Below, in pieces: positions 1 through 12,625 of a stretch of 64,000 bases of DNA. The notes beneath the pieces are model-generated. The model did not search any database. It was given only the letters and a program-made list of their open reading frames with translations, and was not told the DNA's origin. The position numbers and the translations under genes were made by a program. How positions within the stretch are numbered: position 1 is the stretch's first letter; every line of letters begins with the position of its first letter. The stretch is from Tolypeutes matacus (taxonomy: Eukaryota > Chordata > Mammalia > Cingulata > Chlamyphoridae), in NCBI GenBank assembly GCA_026826555.1, contig JAKSZT010054396.1, positions 15,784,166-15,848,165 of the forward strand, given 5' to 3'.

Positions 1-285
1 AAAAAAGATGATTCTCGTGTCAGATGGTACATAATATCAAAATTTTCACAGGCCTCAGGACACAAATTCTAGGTCTCAAGGTAGTTTAACAAAATAGCAC
101 GCACTAAAGTTTGCTCAGAAAAATAACTGAGTGACTTTTATACTCACAACAGCCAAACACAACAATGTTCACTTTCTGGTCCTCAGAGAAGAAACATGTT
201 GACATTTGGCCTAGGATGGGGTTTTGGCCGTAATACCTTGTTAGGTACAGGTTTCTCTCTAGAGATTGGTTCTGAACAAAGAGTT
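1..285. other. single-copy sequence, nothing recognised
   Basis: AT-rich sequence with no repeat, exon or RNA gene that I recognise. Short frames here lack any protein similarity I can name. Confidence 0.4.
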
Positions 286-301
286 AAGAATGAAAATTAT
301 T

Positions 302-492
302 CGGGAAGCGGCTATGGCTCAATCAGTAGGGCTCCCGTTTACCATATGGGAGGCCCCGGGTTCGGTTCCCAGGGCCTCCTGGTGAAGGCAAGCCCGCCCG
401 CACGGCGTGGTTAGCTGACCCAGCGAGCACAAGCAGCAAGGGGGGGATAAATGAATGAATGAATGAATAAATAAATCTTAAAAAAAAAAAAA
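302..492 (+). mobile_element. DAS-type tRNA-derived SINE, monomer
   Basis: tRNA-Ala-like head, with A-box region GGCTCAATCAGTAGGG and B-box region GGTTCGGTTCC, then a G-run, a TGAATGAATAAATAAA stretch and an A-tail. Flanking TSDs AAGAATGAAAATTATT (286-301) and 493-508 differ at one base, so this is a discrete retroposition event. Confidence 0.93.
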
Positions 493-508
493 AAGAATGA
501 AAACTATT

Positions 509-932
509 ATGTGAGAATCCATTTTGCATGGATCAAAGGGAGTTAGAATACAAAAAAATCAGGTCTTAATCAAATATTAATAACATTTTAAAAAAGAGTT
601 AGGGTCTATCCTATTTCGATTTGCTATATTAAAACTGGTAAGACAAGAAGGCTGGACAATGGGACTCTAGCAGTGAAGAACAGACAAGAAACCACCCACC
701 TTCACAACGATTTCTCTAGAAGAGAAAGAAAGAAAACAAAACAATTTCAGAAAGTGAAAAGTGCTATTACAAAAATAAAACAAGGAAATGGGCTAATACT
801 AGGAATAAGAGAAGATACCAGTTTAGATAATTGAGTCAGGAAGATCTCATAGCTGAATGATGAGTAAGTCAGGTATTACAGGGAGGCACAACCTGGTAGA
901 ACTGCAAGCAAATGCAAAAAAATTTGAGGTAA
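509..932. other. single-copy sequence, nothing recognised
   Basis: AT-rich with an A/G-rich patch near 715-780. I see no exon, repeat family or RNA gene. Confidence 0.35.
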
Positions 933-942
933 GAACAGATAC

Positions 943-1041
943 GGGGAATCGAATGTGGCTCAAGAGGTTCAGTGTTCGTCTACCATATGGAGGGACCGGG
1001 GTTCGATCCCCGGGACCTCCTGGTCAAAAAAAAAAAAAAAG
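943..1041 (+). mobile_element. short DAS SINE (tRNA head plus A-tail)
   Basis: This subfamily has only the tRNA-like head followed directly by an A-tail, with B-box region GGTTCGATCCC. TSD GAACAGATAC is at 933-942 and 1042-1051. Confidence 0.88.
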
Positions 1042-1051
1042 GAACAGATAC

Positions 1052-1350
1052 AAGGCCTGTGCAGCTGATGCATACCAGATGCAGAACAGTGGTAAGATCG
1101 GCAACCATGGTGAAACATGTTGGGCTTTTTGGCTTTGGTAAAAAAAAACTGGATTTTAAAAGAAAAAAAAAAAAGAATTTGGCTTTTATCCCAATATTCT
1201 AAGTCATTAGAGGACTTTTAAGCAGAGGAATTAGTGACATTGAGGCTATACTCAAAATCTAAGTATGCTTTTTCTTGGTAAAGTTCACATAAAATCAACA
1301 ATCCTTCAAAGTTTATGAAAAATGTATGGAATAAGTTTAGCACTTAAAAC
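1052..1350. other. single-copy sequence, nothing recognised
   Basis: Low-complexity A-runs near 1140-1175. No gene or repeat family is recognised. Confidence 0.35.
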
Positions 1351-1366
1351 AGATTCCATGGATTTT

Positions 1367-1733
1367 TTTTTTTTAAGATTTATTTTATTTACTTATTCCC
1401 CCGGCCCCCTCGTTGTTTGTGCTTGCTGTCTGCTCTCTGTGTCCATTCATTGTGCCCTCTAGTGTCTGCTTGTCTTCTCTTTAGGGAACTGAACCCGGGA
1501 CCTCCCATGTGGGAGAGAGGCGCTCAATCGCTTGAGCCGCCTCTGCTCCCTGCTTTGTCGCGTCTCTCCCTGTGTTTCCTCTGTGTCTCCTCGTTTCGTC
1601 ATCTTGTTGTGTCAGCTCACTGCGCCAGCCTGCTGTTTTGCTCATCTTCTCTAGGAGGCACCAGGAACCGAACCCAGGACCTTCCACCCATGCAGTCGGT
1701 GGGTGCCAAAATGCTTGAGCCACATCCGTTTCC
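1367..1733 (-). mobile_element. dimeric DAS SINE
   Basis: Two tRNA-like heads read on the minus strand (about 1650-1733 and 1480-1550), joined by a linker and ending in a poly-T run on the plus strand at 1367-1374. TSD AGATTCCATGGATTTT is perfect at 1351-1366 and 1734-1749. Confidence 0.92.
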
Positions 1734-1834
1734 AGATTCCATGGATTTTAAGTCATCTTCGACCAGTTTCTATTTCTTGCTCCTGTAACCCAGTCAGTTA
1801 AGAAGTTCTGTAATTTCTTATTCATAATCATCTA

Positions 1835-2336
1835 TGTGACAGTTTGATATAATTATGAATTCCAAAAATATAATTGAATCATGCTTGTAAACTGATCTGT
1901 TAATCTGGGCGTGATTAGGTTAGGATTAAGGCGTTGAGCCCCGCCCCCTGGTGGGTGGGGAATTGAATATAAAAGGCAAGGCAAAGAACAGAGTTGAAGC
2001 AGTCTTTTGAGAAGCAGTTTTGATATTGGAAAGAAGGCCCAAGGAGAAGAGAAGCAAGCCGTTTGCCTAATCGTCTACAGCTGACCTTGTGGAGGAAACA
2101 GGAGCTAAGCCCGGAGAGAAACGCAGCCCTGGGAAGAGAGGAACCCCAGAAGCCTGAACCCTGGTAAACGCTGGCAACTGCCTTGCCCTAACACGTGGCA
2201 GTGGACTGTGGTGAGAGAAGAAACCTAACGCTTTATAGCCTGGTATCTGTGGACTTCTACCCCGAATAAATACCCTTTATAAAGACCAACCCATTTTTGG
2301 TATTTCACATTAGCACCCCTTTGGCTGACTAATACA
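1835..2336 (+). mobile_element. solo LTR, ERVL/MaLR-like
   Basis: The element starts TGTGACAGTTTGATA and ends GGCTGACTAATACA, so it has canonical TG...CA termini. A polyadenylation signal lies near its end (CCGAATAAATACCC, about 2262-2275). Perfect 5-bp flanking repeats ATCTA (1830-1834, 2337-2341) match the 5-bp target duplication typical of class III (ERVL/MaLR) retroviral integration. No internal viral genes are adjacent. Two relatives lie at 3966-4581 and 61564-62356. The family name is not known to me. Confidence 0.85.
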
Positions 2337-2341
2337 ATCTA

Positions 2342-2895
2342 CTTACTCTTTTTGCCAAGTAACCCATTTAAAAATCTTTTCCATCTCTTTTTTTCTTCCC
2401 CTTCTCCCAATACCAGTGTGAATGTACACAGATGGGCAGAATATTTAAGAGACAATCCTATTGGAAAGGGGTGTCTGTGGGTTCTCTATGTTAGAATCTA
2501 AATAATGAGCATGAAACAGAATACTCAATTTTCAGGAACAGAAAGTAAAGAATTCCCTAGGTAAGAGAAGAGTATGAACAAGATATAAAATAAACTCTAT
2601 CTATATGGAATGGCATCTTGTGGGTTGTGGAAACCCAAAGATATTTTGTTAAAAAACAAAAACAAAGAACTTGGGAGATAAGAAGACAAGTGAACAGAAT
2701 GTATGTGGATACTCTACATCTAGGACAGAGATTTATATGCTTTCAAAAACAGCCTCTATCTCACTTCTTAACCTACTTTTCCACCAATCTCAACCTCAAA
2801 TTTCTGCCTATACAGAATTAAATTTTGCTCTTAGAACAAATGCTCATTCATGAATAAATATTTGATATAAATATTTCTATTTTAGTATATCCTAT
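2342..2895. other. single-copy sequence, nothing recognised
   Basis: AT-rich, with only short frames. No recognised family. Confidence 0.35.
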
Positions 2896-2992
2896 GTCAA
2901 CTTGAAAACATCTAAAAGAGGCAAATTCATAGAGAAAGAAAATAGATTAGAACTTACCAGGGCTGAGGGGTATAGGGGAATAGGGAATTATT

Positions 2993-3348
2993 ATTATTTT
3001 TTAAAGATTTATTTTATTTATTTATCACCCTCCCCCCTTGTTGTTTGCAGTCGCTGTCCGTTCTCTCTGTCCATTCACTGTGTGCTCTCTATGTCTTCCC
3101 GTTTTCTCTTTAGAGAACTGAATCCAGGACCTCCCATGTGGAAGAGAGGCGCTTAATCATCTGAGCCACCTCAGCTCCCCGGTTTGTTGTTTCTCTCATT
3201 GTTTTTCCTCTTTGTCTCTTTTGTTGCATCATCTCATTGCGTCAGCTCACCATACCAGCTTACCTTCTCCAGGAGGCACCTGCAACTGAACTTGAGACCT
3301 CCCATGTGGTAGGCGGAAGCCCAGTCGCTTGAACCATATCTACTTCCT
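2993..3348 (-). mobile_element. dimeric DAS SINE in L1
   Basis: Two antisense tRNA-like heads with a T-rich end at the left. TSD GGGAATTATT at 2983-2992 and 3349-3358 is host L1 sequence. Confidence 0.88.
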
Positions 3349-3487
3349 GGGAATTATTGCTTAATCGGCACAAAGGTTCTATCTGGAGTGATGAAAAAGT
3401 TCTGGAAATAGACAGTGGTAATGGTTGTATAACATTGTGAATGTACTTAATGCCACTGAATTGTATACTTAAAAATGGTGAAAATTG

Positions 3488-3866
3488 GTACGTGCATGTG
3501 GCTCAAGCAATTGGTCTCCTGTCTACCATATGGGAGGTTCTGGGTCCGATTCCTGGGGCCTCCTGGTGAAGGCAAGTGGGCCCGTGTGGAGAGCTGATGC
3601 AACAAGATGACTCAACAAAAAACAGACACAGAGGAAAAAGACAATGAGAGACACAACAAACCAGGGAGCTGAGGTGGCTCAAGCAATTGAGTGCCTCTCT
3701 TCCATGTCAGAAGGTCCTAGAATTGATTCCCGGTGCCTCCTAAAGAGAAAATGAGAAGAGAAGACAAGCAGACACAAAAGAATGGATAGCGAGTGCAAGT
3801 GGCAAAGGGGGGGTGGGGGTGGGGGTGAGGAGGATAAAAAAAAGTATATTAAAAAAAAAACAACAG
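3488..3866 (+). mobile_element. dimeric DAS SINE in L1
   Basis: First head about 3493-3575, linker with CAACAAGATGACTCAACAAA, second head about 3666-3745. A G-rich tail (3806-3832) and an A-run follow. L1 sequence resumes right after it. The flanking duplication is diverged (TAAAAATGGTGAAAATT versus TAAAATGGTAAATTTTA). Confidence 0.85.
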
Positions 3867-3965
3867 TTAAAATGGTAAATTTTATTACGTATGGTTTACC
3901 ACAATAAAAACAATATTAAATCATCTTTATAAATTGCCAGAGTCTAGCACTGGTGTCTAGGACAT

Positions 3966-4581
3966 TGTAGCAGTTTGATATTATTTGTGAATTCCAAAAA
4001 TAGATATTGGATTATGTTTGTAAACTGGTCTGTTCCTCTGGGCATATTAGATTGTATTGGATTCAGAGGTTTCACTTTTACTTGATTAAATTATGATTAG
4101 GGCTTTGATTGGGCCACGTCAGTAGGACATTGACATGAAAATGACATGGCAGAGGAGAGGGTTAGAGACTTTTTTGCTGGGACTCCAGGAAGTAAACACA
4201 CAGGAGAAGAACAGAGGAGAATAGAGACTGCTTCATAGACACAGCAGAGGCCCCGAGAAGAGAGTGAGCCTGATAGTCTATAGCTACCTTGTGGAGAGAA
4301 CAGAGCAGCTGAGCCCGGAGAGAAACGACCCCCAGGAGAGAGACAAAACTTATACTAGCCTACAGCTGAGAAAGGAAGGAGCTGGGACCACGGAGCCTTA
4401 GGAGGAAGATGGAGGCTGAACCTTCCCAGAGACCGGCAGCCATCTTGCTCCAACAGGTGGCAAAAGACTTTGGTGAAGAAAATTAACTTATGCTTTATGG
4501 CCTTGTGATTGTAAGCTTCTACCCCAAATAAATACCCTTTATTAAACCCAACAGATTTCTAGTATTTTGCTGACTAATACA
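3966..4581 (+). mobile_element. solo LTR, ERVL/MaLR-like
   Basis: Same family as 1835-2336. It begins TGTAGCAGTTTGATA and ends TGACTAATACA, with an AATAAATACCC signal near 4526. Flanks are GACAT (3961-3965) and GGCAT (4582-4586), a 5-bp TSD with one difference. It is longer than the first copy because of extra central sequence. Confidence 0.82.
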
Positions 4582-4586
4582 GGCAT

Positions 4587-4830
4587 GGCTATCTAACAAC
4601 TATGTATTAGGATAAAGCTTTGCTGAATAAATGCATAAAGCTGGGGGCTTAAAGCTGGGAGTTAAAGTCCTATTGTATGTTTCATTTACAGTAATTGTCT
4701 TAAATTCTTTGATAGTGCAGTGCAAGCAGAACCAGACTAGAGACTGTCCAGATACTGGAACTAACAGATAGAGATTTTAAGTAACTATGATTAATATGTT
4801 AAAGGATCTAAAGGAAAAATCCTTGCCCTT
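4587..4830 (+). mobile_element. possible old L1 5' fragment
   Basis: The stretch near 4725-4815 (GATACTGGAACTAACAGATA and onward) resembles the 5' region of old L1 elements. The first 100 bases show nothing recognisable. Confidence 0.35.
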
Positions 4831-5240
4831 AAGGAACTTAACAGTCTGGAGGAAAGAGACAGACAATAAGCAGCATAAATATATAATACAATGGATGGTG
4901 ATGAGTGTTAAGTAGAAAAATAAAGCACAGAGGAGGGTATGGGGTATTTGTTAGGGAATGGATCAGAGGAGGTGACATTTTATAAATGACCAAGAGGTAA
5001 GGAAGCAAGCCAAGAAGATATCTAGAAGAAAAATGTCCTAGGAAGAGAAAAAGAGCAAGTGCAAAGGTAGTGAAGTAAGTAGGTGTCTATATATTGAGGA
5101 AACAACAAAGGAATCAGTGCAACATAAAGCCCAATAAGTTGAGGGGGAGACTAAATATTAGGAGATAAATTCAAAGAAGTTAAGTGGTTGGGTGGAGTGT
5201 ATTATAAGGACTTGGGCTTCTGTTATGAAATGGGCAGCCA
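4830..5240 (+). mobile_element. ancient L2-like repeat
   Basis: Matches a common mammalian repeat text: a 'gaggtgacattt...' block, a 'gcaagtgcaaagg' block and a 'gggcagccattt' end. I call it L2-like from memory of the pattern. The exact family needs a Repbase/Dfam search. Confidence 0.45.
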
Positions 5241-5249
5241 TTTATTTTT

Positions 5250-5655
5250 ATTAACTGTTAAACATTTTAAAAAACTTTATTGCAGTACAATTAACATACT
5301 AAACTACATATATTTATCTTTTGACATGTGTATATACTTGTGAAACCCATTATGATTAAAGCACTGAACATAGCCCCCAAAATCTTCCTTGTGCCCCTTT
5401 GTAATCTCTTCCTTCCACCAATTCCTGCTATCCACAGCTCAATCTCCAGGCAACCACAGATCTGATTTCTTTCACTATAGATTAGCTTATATTTCTAGAA
5501 TTTTATATAAATGAAATTTACTTTTTTTTGATTTAGCTTCTTTCATCATAATTTGAGGTTGTATGTATCTATAGTCCATTCTTTTTTTATTCATCAATAG
5601 TATTCCATTGGATAGATATACCACAATTTGTTTATCTAAAATTTGTTAATGGACA
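5250..5655 (-). mobile_element. L1 3' end, antisense
   Basis: Reads as the complement of an old L1 3' region: CAGGCAACCACAGATCTGAT, then 'tagaattttatataaatgaaatt', then 'attccattggatagatatacc'. Confidence 0.7.
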
Positions 5656-7260
5656 TATGAGAGAATACCAAAACTTACTGGATGCAGCAAAGACAGGGCC
5701 GAGAGGAAAATTTATAGTGTTTAAGAAAGAAGATCTTACATCAGTGACGTAACCTCACACAAGAGGAATTAAAAATGAAGAGCAAACCAAACACAAAGAG
5801 ACCAGAAAGAAATAACAAAGATTAGCATGGAGATAAATGAAACAGAGAATTAAAAAAAAACAAAACAAAAAAAAAAAAAAGAGAGAGAGAGAGAATCAAT
5901 AAAACCAGAAGTTGGTCCTTTGAAAAGATCAATAAAATCAACAAGTCTTTAGCCATATGGACAAAGAAAAAAAGGGACGATGCAAATAACTAAAATCAGA
6001 AGTGAAAGGCGGGACATTACAACAGATACCACAGAAATAAAAAAAAAAAAAAAAAAAAGATATTATGAACAATTATGTACCAAAAAATTAGATAACCTAG
6101 ATGAAATATACAAATTCCTAAAAGCCAAACTACCTACACTGACTCAGGAAGAAACAGAAGATCTCAACAGACCAATAACAAGTAAAGAGATTGAACCAGT
6201 AATCAAAAACCTCTCAACGACAACAAAAAAAGCCCATATCAGATGGTCAGATGGTTCCACGGGTGAATTTTACCAAACATGCCAAGAAGAATTAACATCA
6301 ATCCTGCTCAAACTCTTTTTAAAAAATTGAAACACAGGGAATACTTCCTAACTCATTTTATGAGGCCAACATCACTCAATACCAAATCCATAAAGATATT
6401 ACAAGAAAAGGAAATTATAGTCAATATCCCTTATGAGTATACACGCAAAATACTAACGAACTGAATCCAACAGCACATTAAAAGAATTATATGCCATGAT
6501 CAAGTAGGATTTATCCCAGGTATGCAAGGGTGGTTAAATATTAAAAAATCAATTAACATTATACACCACATTAATAGAAAGAAGGGTATAAACCACAGTA
6601 TCATCTCATATGATGCAGAAAAGACAATTGACAAAATCCAGTACCATCTTCTTGGTAAAAATACTCAGAAAATTATGAATAGAAGGAAACTTCCTCAATT
6701 GGATAAAGAGCATATTTGAAAAATCCATGCTAACATCACACTCAAAGGTGAGAGACTGAAAGCCTGTCAAGAACAAGACAAGGATACCCACTGTCATGAC
6801 TGTTATTCAACATTTTACTGTAAGTTCTAACCAGAACAATTAAGCAAGTAAAAGAAATAAAAGGCATCCAAATTGGAAAGGAAGAAGTAAAATTTTTTCT
6901 ATTTACAGACGACATAATCCTAGATGTAGAAAATCCCAATTAAAAAAAAAAGGTACTGAAGCTAATAAATGAATTCAGCAAAGATTAATACACAAAAATC
7001 AATGGTGTTTCTATATACTAATAATGACATCTGAAAGGGAAATCAAGAAAAATATTCCATTTATAATAGCAACTAAAGAATAAAATATCTAGGAATATAT
7101 TTAACCAAGGATGTAAAAGACTTGTACACAGAAAACCACAGAACACTGCTAAAAGAAATTAAAGAAGACAAATTTAGAAGGACTTTTCAAGTTCAGGAAT
7201 TGGAAGACTAAATATTATTAAGTTGTCAATTCTACCCAAAGCAACTTAAAGATTCAATGC

Positions 7261-7465
7261 CTCGAGTGGATGTGGCTAAAGCAGTTGAATACCCGCCTCC
7301 CATATAGGAGGGCCTGGATTTGGTTCCCGGTACCTCCTAAAGAAAAAATAGACTGATGAACAAAAACAACAAGCAGACAACAAGCACAAACAACAAGCAA
7401 AAAAGAAAAACAATGAGCAAATGGGGTGTGTGTGGGTGAGGGAAAAAAAAAAAAAAAAAAACAAC
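7261..7465 (+). mobile_element. DAS SINE in L1
   Basis: tRNA-like head followed by an A/C-rich linker and A-tail. TSD ATTCAATGC at 7252-7260 and 7466-7474 is host L1 sequence. Confidence 0.87.
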
Positions 7466-7536
7466 ATTCAATGCTATCCCAATAAAAATTCAGACTTTTT
7501 CATAGAAACGGAAAAGTCAATGATTAAATTCATACA

Positions 7537-7757
7537 GGGGAGTAGATGTGGCTCAAATGGTTGAGCATCTGCTCCCCACATGGAAAGTCCTGGGTTCAGT
7601 TCCTGGTGCCTCCTGGAAATAGAAAAACAAACAACAAGGAAACAAACTAAAAAAATAAGTTAGGGGAGCCAATGTGGCTCAGTGGTTGAGTGCCAGCTTT
7701 CCACATACGAGGTCCAGGGTTCAATCCCCAGCCCTGGTACCTCAAAAAAAAAAAAAT
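7537..7757 (+). mobile_element. dimeric DAS SINE in L1
   Basis: Heads at about 7540-7615 and 7667-7745 are joined by an AAACAAACAACAAGG linker. The second head has the GTGGCTCAGTGGTTGAG form, closest to tRNA-Ala. Confidence 0.85.
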
Positions 7758-7929
7758 CCATATGGAATGGCTTAGGGCCCCAAATAGCTAAAACATCTTG
7801 AAAAAAAGTAACAAAGTTGGAAGAGTCACACTTCCCAAGTTCAAAGCTTATTACACAAGGGCAGACTGGTGGAAAAGAATTGAGAGTTCAGAAATAAACC
7901 CACACATCTATGACCAATTGCTTTTGACA

Positions 7930-8368
7930 CCAAAATAGGAAATCCCTGCTGCATACCTTACAAAAAAAATGTAATTGCACTACCTTGGTAGACTTACTAG
8001 AATTACTGAATTAATAAGGCTTTCTGTGACATAACACAGATTCAGTAAGTTGTATGTGTCATTAGTGTTGCATTCTAAATGAATATCCTTCTGTGAGTCT
8101 GGCCTTTCCTCCTGTTGGCTGGCACTACGTTGCTGAATAACTTACACAAAGAAGAACTGCCTGATCATGGCTGAAAACTGTGGCAATACTATAGCAACCC
8201 TGACATTTTACATTCATAAAATAAGAAATAGGAATTTTTACTAGCTGTTTCTTTTTATGTATTTTCTTTTCCTCTTCCAAAGATGGATGTAGACAATCTA
8301 TAGCCAACCAATGCCCGAAGTAAACAACTCATAAGCATCTTGATACTCTTGAAAGCCAGGCCTTACTG
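7930..8368 (-). pseudogene. RPS27L: RPS27L processed pseudogene
   Basis: Coding remnant on the minus strand from 8313 down to 8062. Read from 8307, the frame gives the ribosomal protein eS27-like order: [26 protein letters not shown] (zinc-finger cysteine pair), VFSH, then CQPTGGKARLTEG. It is broken by loss of the initiator, a TTG-to-TAG stop at about 8125-8127 just before CQPTGG, and a one-codon loss near the end (RRKQH reduced to RMQH). Two zinc-finger cysteines should follow VFSH. The first is kept and the next is replaced by Tyr (CVSYS). The SLEEEKK text and the long 3' UTR favour RPS27L over RPS27. It lies inside L1 ORF2, with near-repeat flanks CCAATTGCTTTTGA and CCAATTGATTTTTGA. Confidence 0.85.
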
Positions 8369-8952
8369 CCAATTGATTTTTGATAAGGGTGCCAAGTCCA
8401 CTCAGTGGGGAAAGAATAGTCTTTTCAACAAATGGTGCTAGGAAAACTGGATATTCATATGCAAAAGATTGAAAGATTCCTACCTTACATGATAAACAAA
8501 AGATAACTCAAAATGGATCAATGACCTAATTACAAGAAGTAAATTTAAAAAACAGAAGCAAACATAGGGAAATATATTCAGGATCTGGTATCAGGCAATG
8601 GATAGACTTTACTCCAAAAGCACTAGTGATAAAAAAAAAAATTACATAAATTGAACTTCATCAAAATTAAATAATTTTGTGCATCAAGGGACATTATAAA
8701 AAATGTGAAAAGACAACTTACAGAATGGGAGAAAATATGTGGAAACCATATATATCTACTAAAAGTTTAATATCCAGAATACACAGGGAATAGAAAAAAG
8801 ACAACCCGATTTAAAAAATGGTCAAAGAACTTGAATAGGTATTTCTCCAAAGGAAATATACAAATGGCCAATAAGCACATGAAAAGATGCTCAACATCCT
8901 GAGCCATTAGGAAAATTCCATCAATAGATGAATGTATAAATAAAATGTGGTA

Positions 8953-9138
8953 CGGGAAGCGGCTGTGGCTCAATCGGTGGGGCTCCCGTTTACCATATGG
9001 GACGCCCCGGGTTCGGTTCCCGGGGCCTCCTGGTAAAGGCAAGCCCGCCCGCACAGCGTGGTTAGCTGACCCAGCGAGCACAAGCAGCAAGGGGGGTATA
9101 AATGAATAACTAACTAAATAAAATCTTAAAAAAAATAA
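8953..9138 (+). mobile_element. DAS SINE in L1, young
   Basis: Close to the local consensus, with B-box region GGTTCGGTTCC. The TSD ATAAATAAAATGTGGTA is perfect over 17 bp (8936-8952, 9139-9155). Confidence 0.93.
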
Positions 9139-9559
9139 ATAAATAAAATGTGGTAGATAAATGTAATGGAATATTATTCAGCTGTAAAATGAACGAAGCT
9201 CTTATAAATGCTACAAATGGATGATCCTTGAAGACATCATGCTGAGTGAAATAAGTCAGAAACAAAAGGACAGATAATAAATGATTCCACTTATATTTAT
9301 GAAATAACCATAACATGAAAATTCACAGAGGAAAAAAAGTAGAGTACAGGTTACCAGGGTCAGGGGGAAAGGGGAATGGAGTTAATACATACAGTGTATA
9401 TTTTGTTTGGGATGAAAGAAAAGTTTTGGAATAGATGGTAATGATGGTAGCACAATATTGTACATGTGATCAATGCCAGTGAATTAAATGCTTGTGTGGC
9501 TGAGAAGGGAAATTTTATGCTGTATATATGTTAGCACAATTTTAAAAAGAGAGAGACAA

Positions 9560-10005
9560 ACTAAAGAGACATAGACAATTAAATGTAATACACAGTCCTA
9601 GATTAGATCTCATAATATGAGAAAATGTTTAAAAGGGCATTATTGGGACAAATGAAAAATAAAAAGGAATATGGCCTGTATGCTTTTTATCAATGTTAAA
9701 TTTCTTGAACTTGATAATTGTACTTAAGGTGGTTATCTAAGAAAGTGTCCTTGGTCTTAGGAAATAAATATGGACATGTTAAGTATTAGAGGAACAAGAT
9801 ATATGCAATCTACTCTCAAATGCTGAAAAAGAGCTAGCTAGCTAGAATGACATAACAAATGTGGCAAAATGCCAATAGTTGGTAAATCTGGGTGTTTGTG
9901 GGGGGGATATGGGTATGTATTGTTTCTGTGTTAGTTTTGCAGTTTTCTTGGAAGTCTGAAAATATTTCAAAATAAAAAATTGAAAGAAAGAAAGAGTAGG
10001 TAGGA
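9560..10005 (+). mobile_element. old L1 3' UTR
   Basis: Recognisable ancient L1 3'-end blocks: 'gggcattattgggacaa', 'atcaatgttaaatttc', 'gtccttggtcttaggaaa' and the terminal 'gaaaatatttcaaaataaaaaattg'. Confidence 0.65.
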
Positions 10006-11270
10006 GAGAATCAGAGATGAGTATACTCAAGAAGTCTAGCTGTACTTTTGTCTCTGGTTGCTCTTATGATTATCTCCTACAAGCCTCACAGTAATTCCCA
10101 TACATACACCTGAAATTTGTTAGAGTGGCTTTCTCTTCCTTACCTAATACAGCCTTAATCCAATCTCTATCATTCAATTTCTTGTTTTTGTTTTGTATTT
10201 GTTCTTTTATTTTTCTCCTGGGCTGTGGAGCACTGCTAATAAATCCACATAATTGTATAACTGTGTTGTCTTGTCCAACAACAAGTTCCTTCTAACCATC
10301 CTTAGGTGGTCCTTTAATGCTCAATAGTCTTACTCGTTTCTATATGACTACCTGTCCTGAATCTGTCAAACTTTTCAAACCAACCTTCACCTCCCAAACC
10401 TATCCCCAATACTCCCACCTCACCCTCAGCAAATGACTTTACCACTAAAATGAGACCAAGATTTATTAGTCCCAGGCTCCCTTAAATTTCTATTCTTTCC
10501 AATTCAAAAAAAAATGTTTTTTTAAATTTTCACCAATTATTTTGCCCCTCCTATTTTACTAGAATATTTAATCCTGCTCCTAATGTGATTAAATTTTGAA
10601 TTTTTGTTTTAATTAAAAATTATCAAATATTTCAAACAGATAATAAAAATCATAAATACCCTATATCAACCATTTTTATTGACTCTTAAAGATTATGCCA
10701 TAGTGCTTCATTTACCAATATTATAAAGTGTAATTTTAAAAAATCAAGCTGTTTTTCCTTTAATTTTATTGACAAAGTCCAGTTGGAATTTATGTTAATA
10801 CAATTGAATTTCTAATTCAGTTGAATTTTTCTACATCAAGTATTTCAACAGAATAATAGCCCTTTATCCTTACAAACACACAAAAGTTGCTATTTGTCTT
10901 AACATGGTTTCTTTAGGATTCAATTTATAACACTAACTAAACATCATTAGCAAACCAATTTTAGCCTAATTTTTTCCAAGATGAATTTTTGTTTTGACTG
11001 TATTAAGTTTATCAGTATACGCTGAAGTTTTCTATTAAACTTATTTGGGTGCTCAGAAGTGTCAGTTAAAGTAATCAATCTTTAAGCCAATTAATTGTCT
11101 TTAGACAAACCTACAAAATTAGACTCTTACATACAGACAGGGACACAGTTTAAATCCTCTTTTAGCTCCTAAACTCTTGATAGTCAATAAAAGACAAGGC
11201 TGTTTTGATCCATTTCTTCATATAAAGCTTTAAATAGGCAAGGCTGAGATTTTATCATAGAGTTGGGAAG
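10006..11270. other. single-copy sequence, no gene seen
   Basis: About 1.25 kb of AT-rich DNA without a repeat family, exon-like frame or RNA gene that I can name. It is one of the longer unbroken single-copy stretches in the window. Confidence 0.4.
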
Positions 11271-11274
11271 CCAT

Positions 11275-11530
11275 GTGTGATTAAGAGTAGATAAGACTCT
11301 GGAGCCACACCACCTGACTTTGAATCTGGGACTTGCCACTTTCTAGTTATAACCTTGGGAAAGTTATCTAAATGTTCTGTGCCTCAAATTCCTCAGCTGT
11401 AGACAGGGATGATATTAACAGTTCCTACACATCATTAATTTGTTGTGAGGATTAAATAAATATATGTAAAGGTCTAACAACAGTGCTGGCACATAGTGAA
11501 TACTTTTTAAGTCTTTGTCATTATTATTAG
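11275..11530 (+). repeat. MIR SINE
   Basis: Near full-length MIR text: 'gactctggagccacaccacctgac', 'cttgggaaagttatctaaatg', 'gtgaggattaaataaatatatg' and 'gtgctggcacatagtgaatac'. Confidence 0.85.
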
Positions 11531-11640
11531 ACTCACCATTTTGAAAACATACTTTAATGTGACATTAAGACCTACAGGCAAAACTGAGTTTCTCCTATGC
11601 CAAACTGAAAATGTGCTTGAATTCCAGGGTTTTCAGGTAA

Positions 11641-12625
<985 letters not shown>

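Larger units (their letters stand above)
2900..3925 (+). mobile_element. L1 3' UTR fragment interrupted by two SINEs
   Basis: Typical mammalian L1 3'-end text is recognisable in three pieces (2900-2992, 3359-3487, 3867-3925), including a GGAAATAGACAGTGGTAATG block and a CCACAATAAAAACAAT end. Two dimeric SINEs interrupt it, so the L1 is older than both. Confidence 0.8.
5655..9560 (+). mobile_element. L1 ORF2 through 3' UTR, interrupted
   Basis: A 5'-truncated, decayed L1. Reverse-transcriptase frames are broken across 5980-7000, where an FTDD motif replaces the usual FADD near 6900. The 3'-proximal ORF2 text and the UTR run to about 9560. It is interrupted by SINEs at 7261-7465, 7537-7757 and 8953-9138 and by an RPS27L retrocopy near 7930-8370. 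Many stops and frameshifts show it is long dead. Confidence 0.85.
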
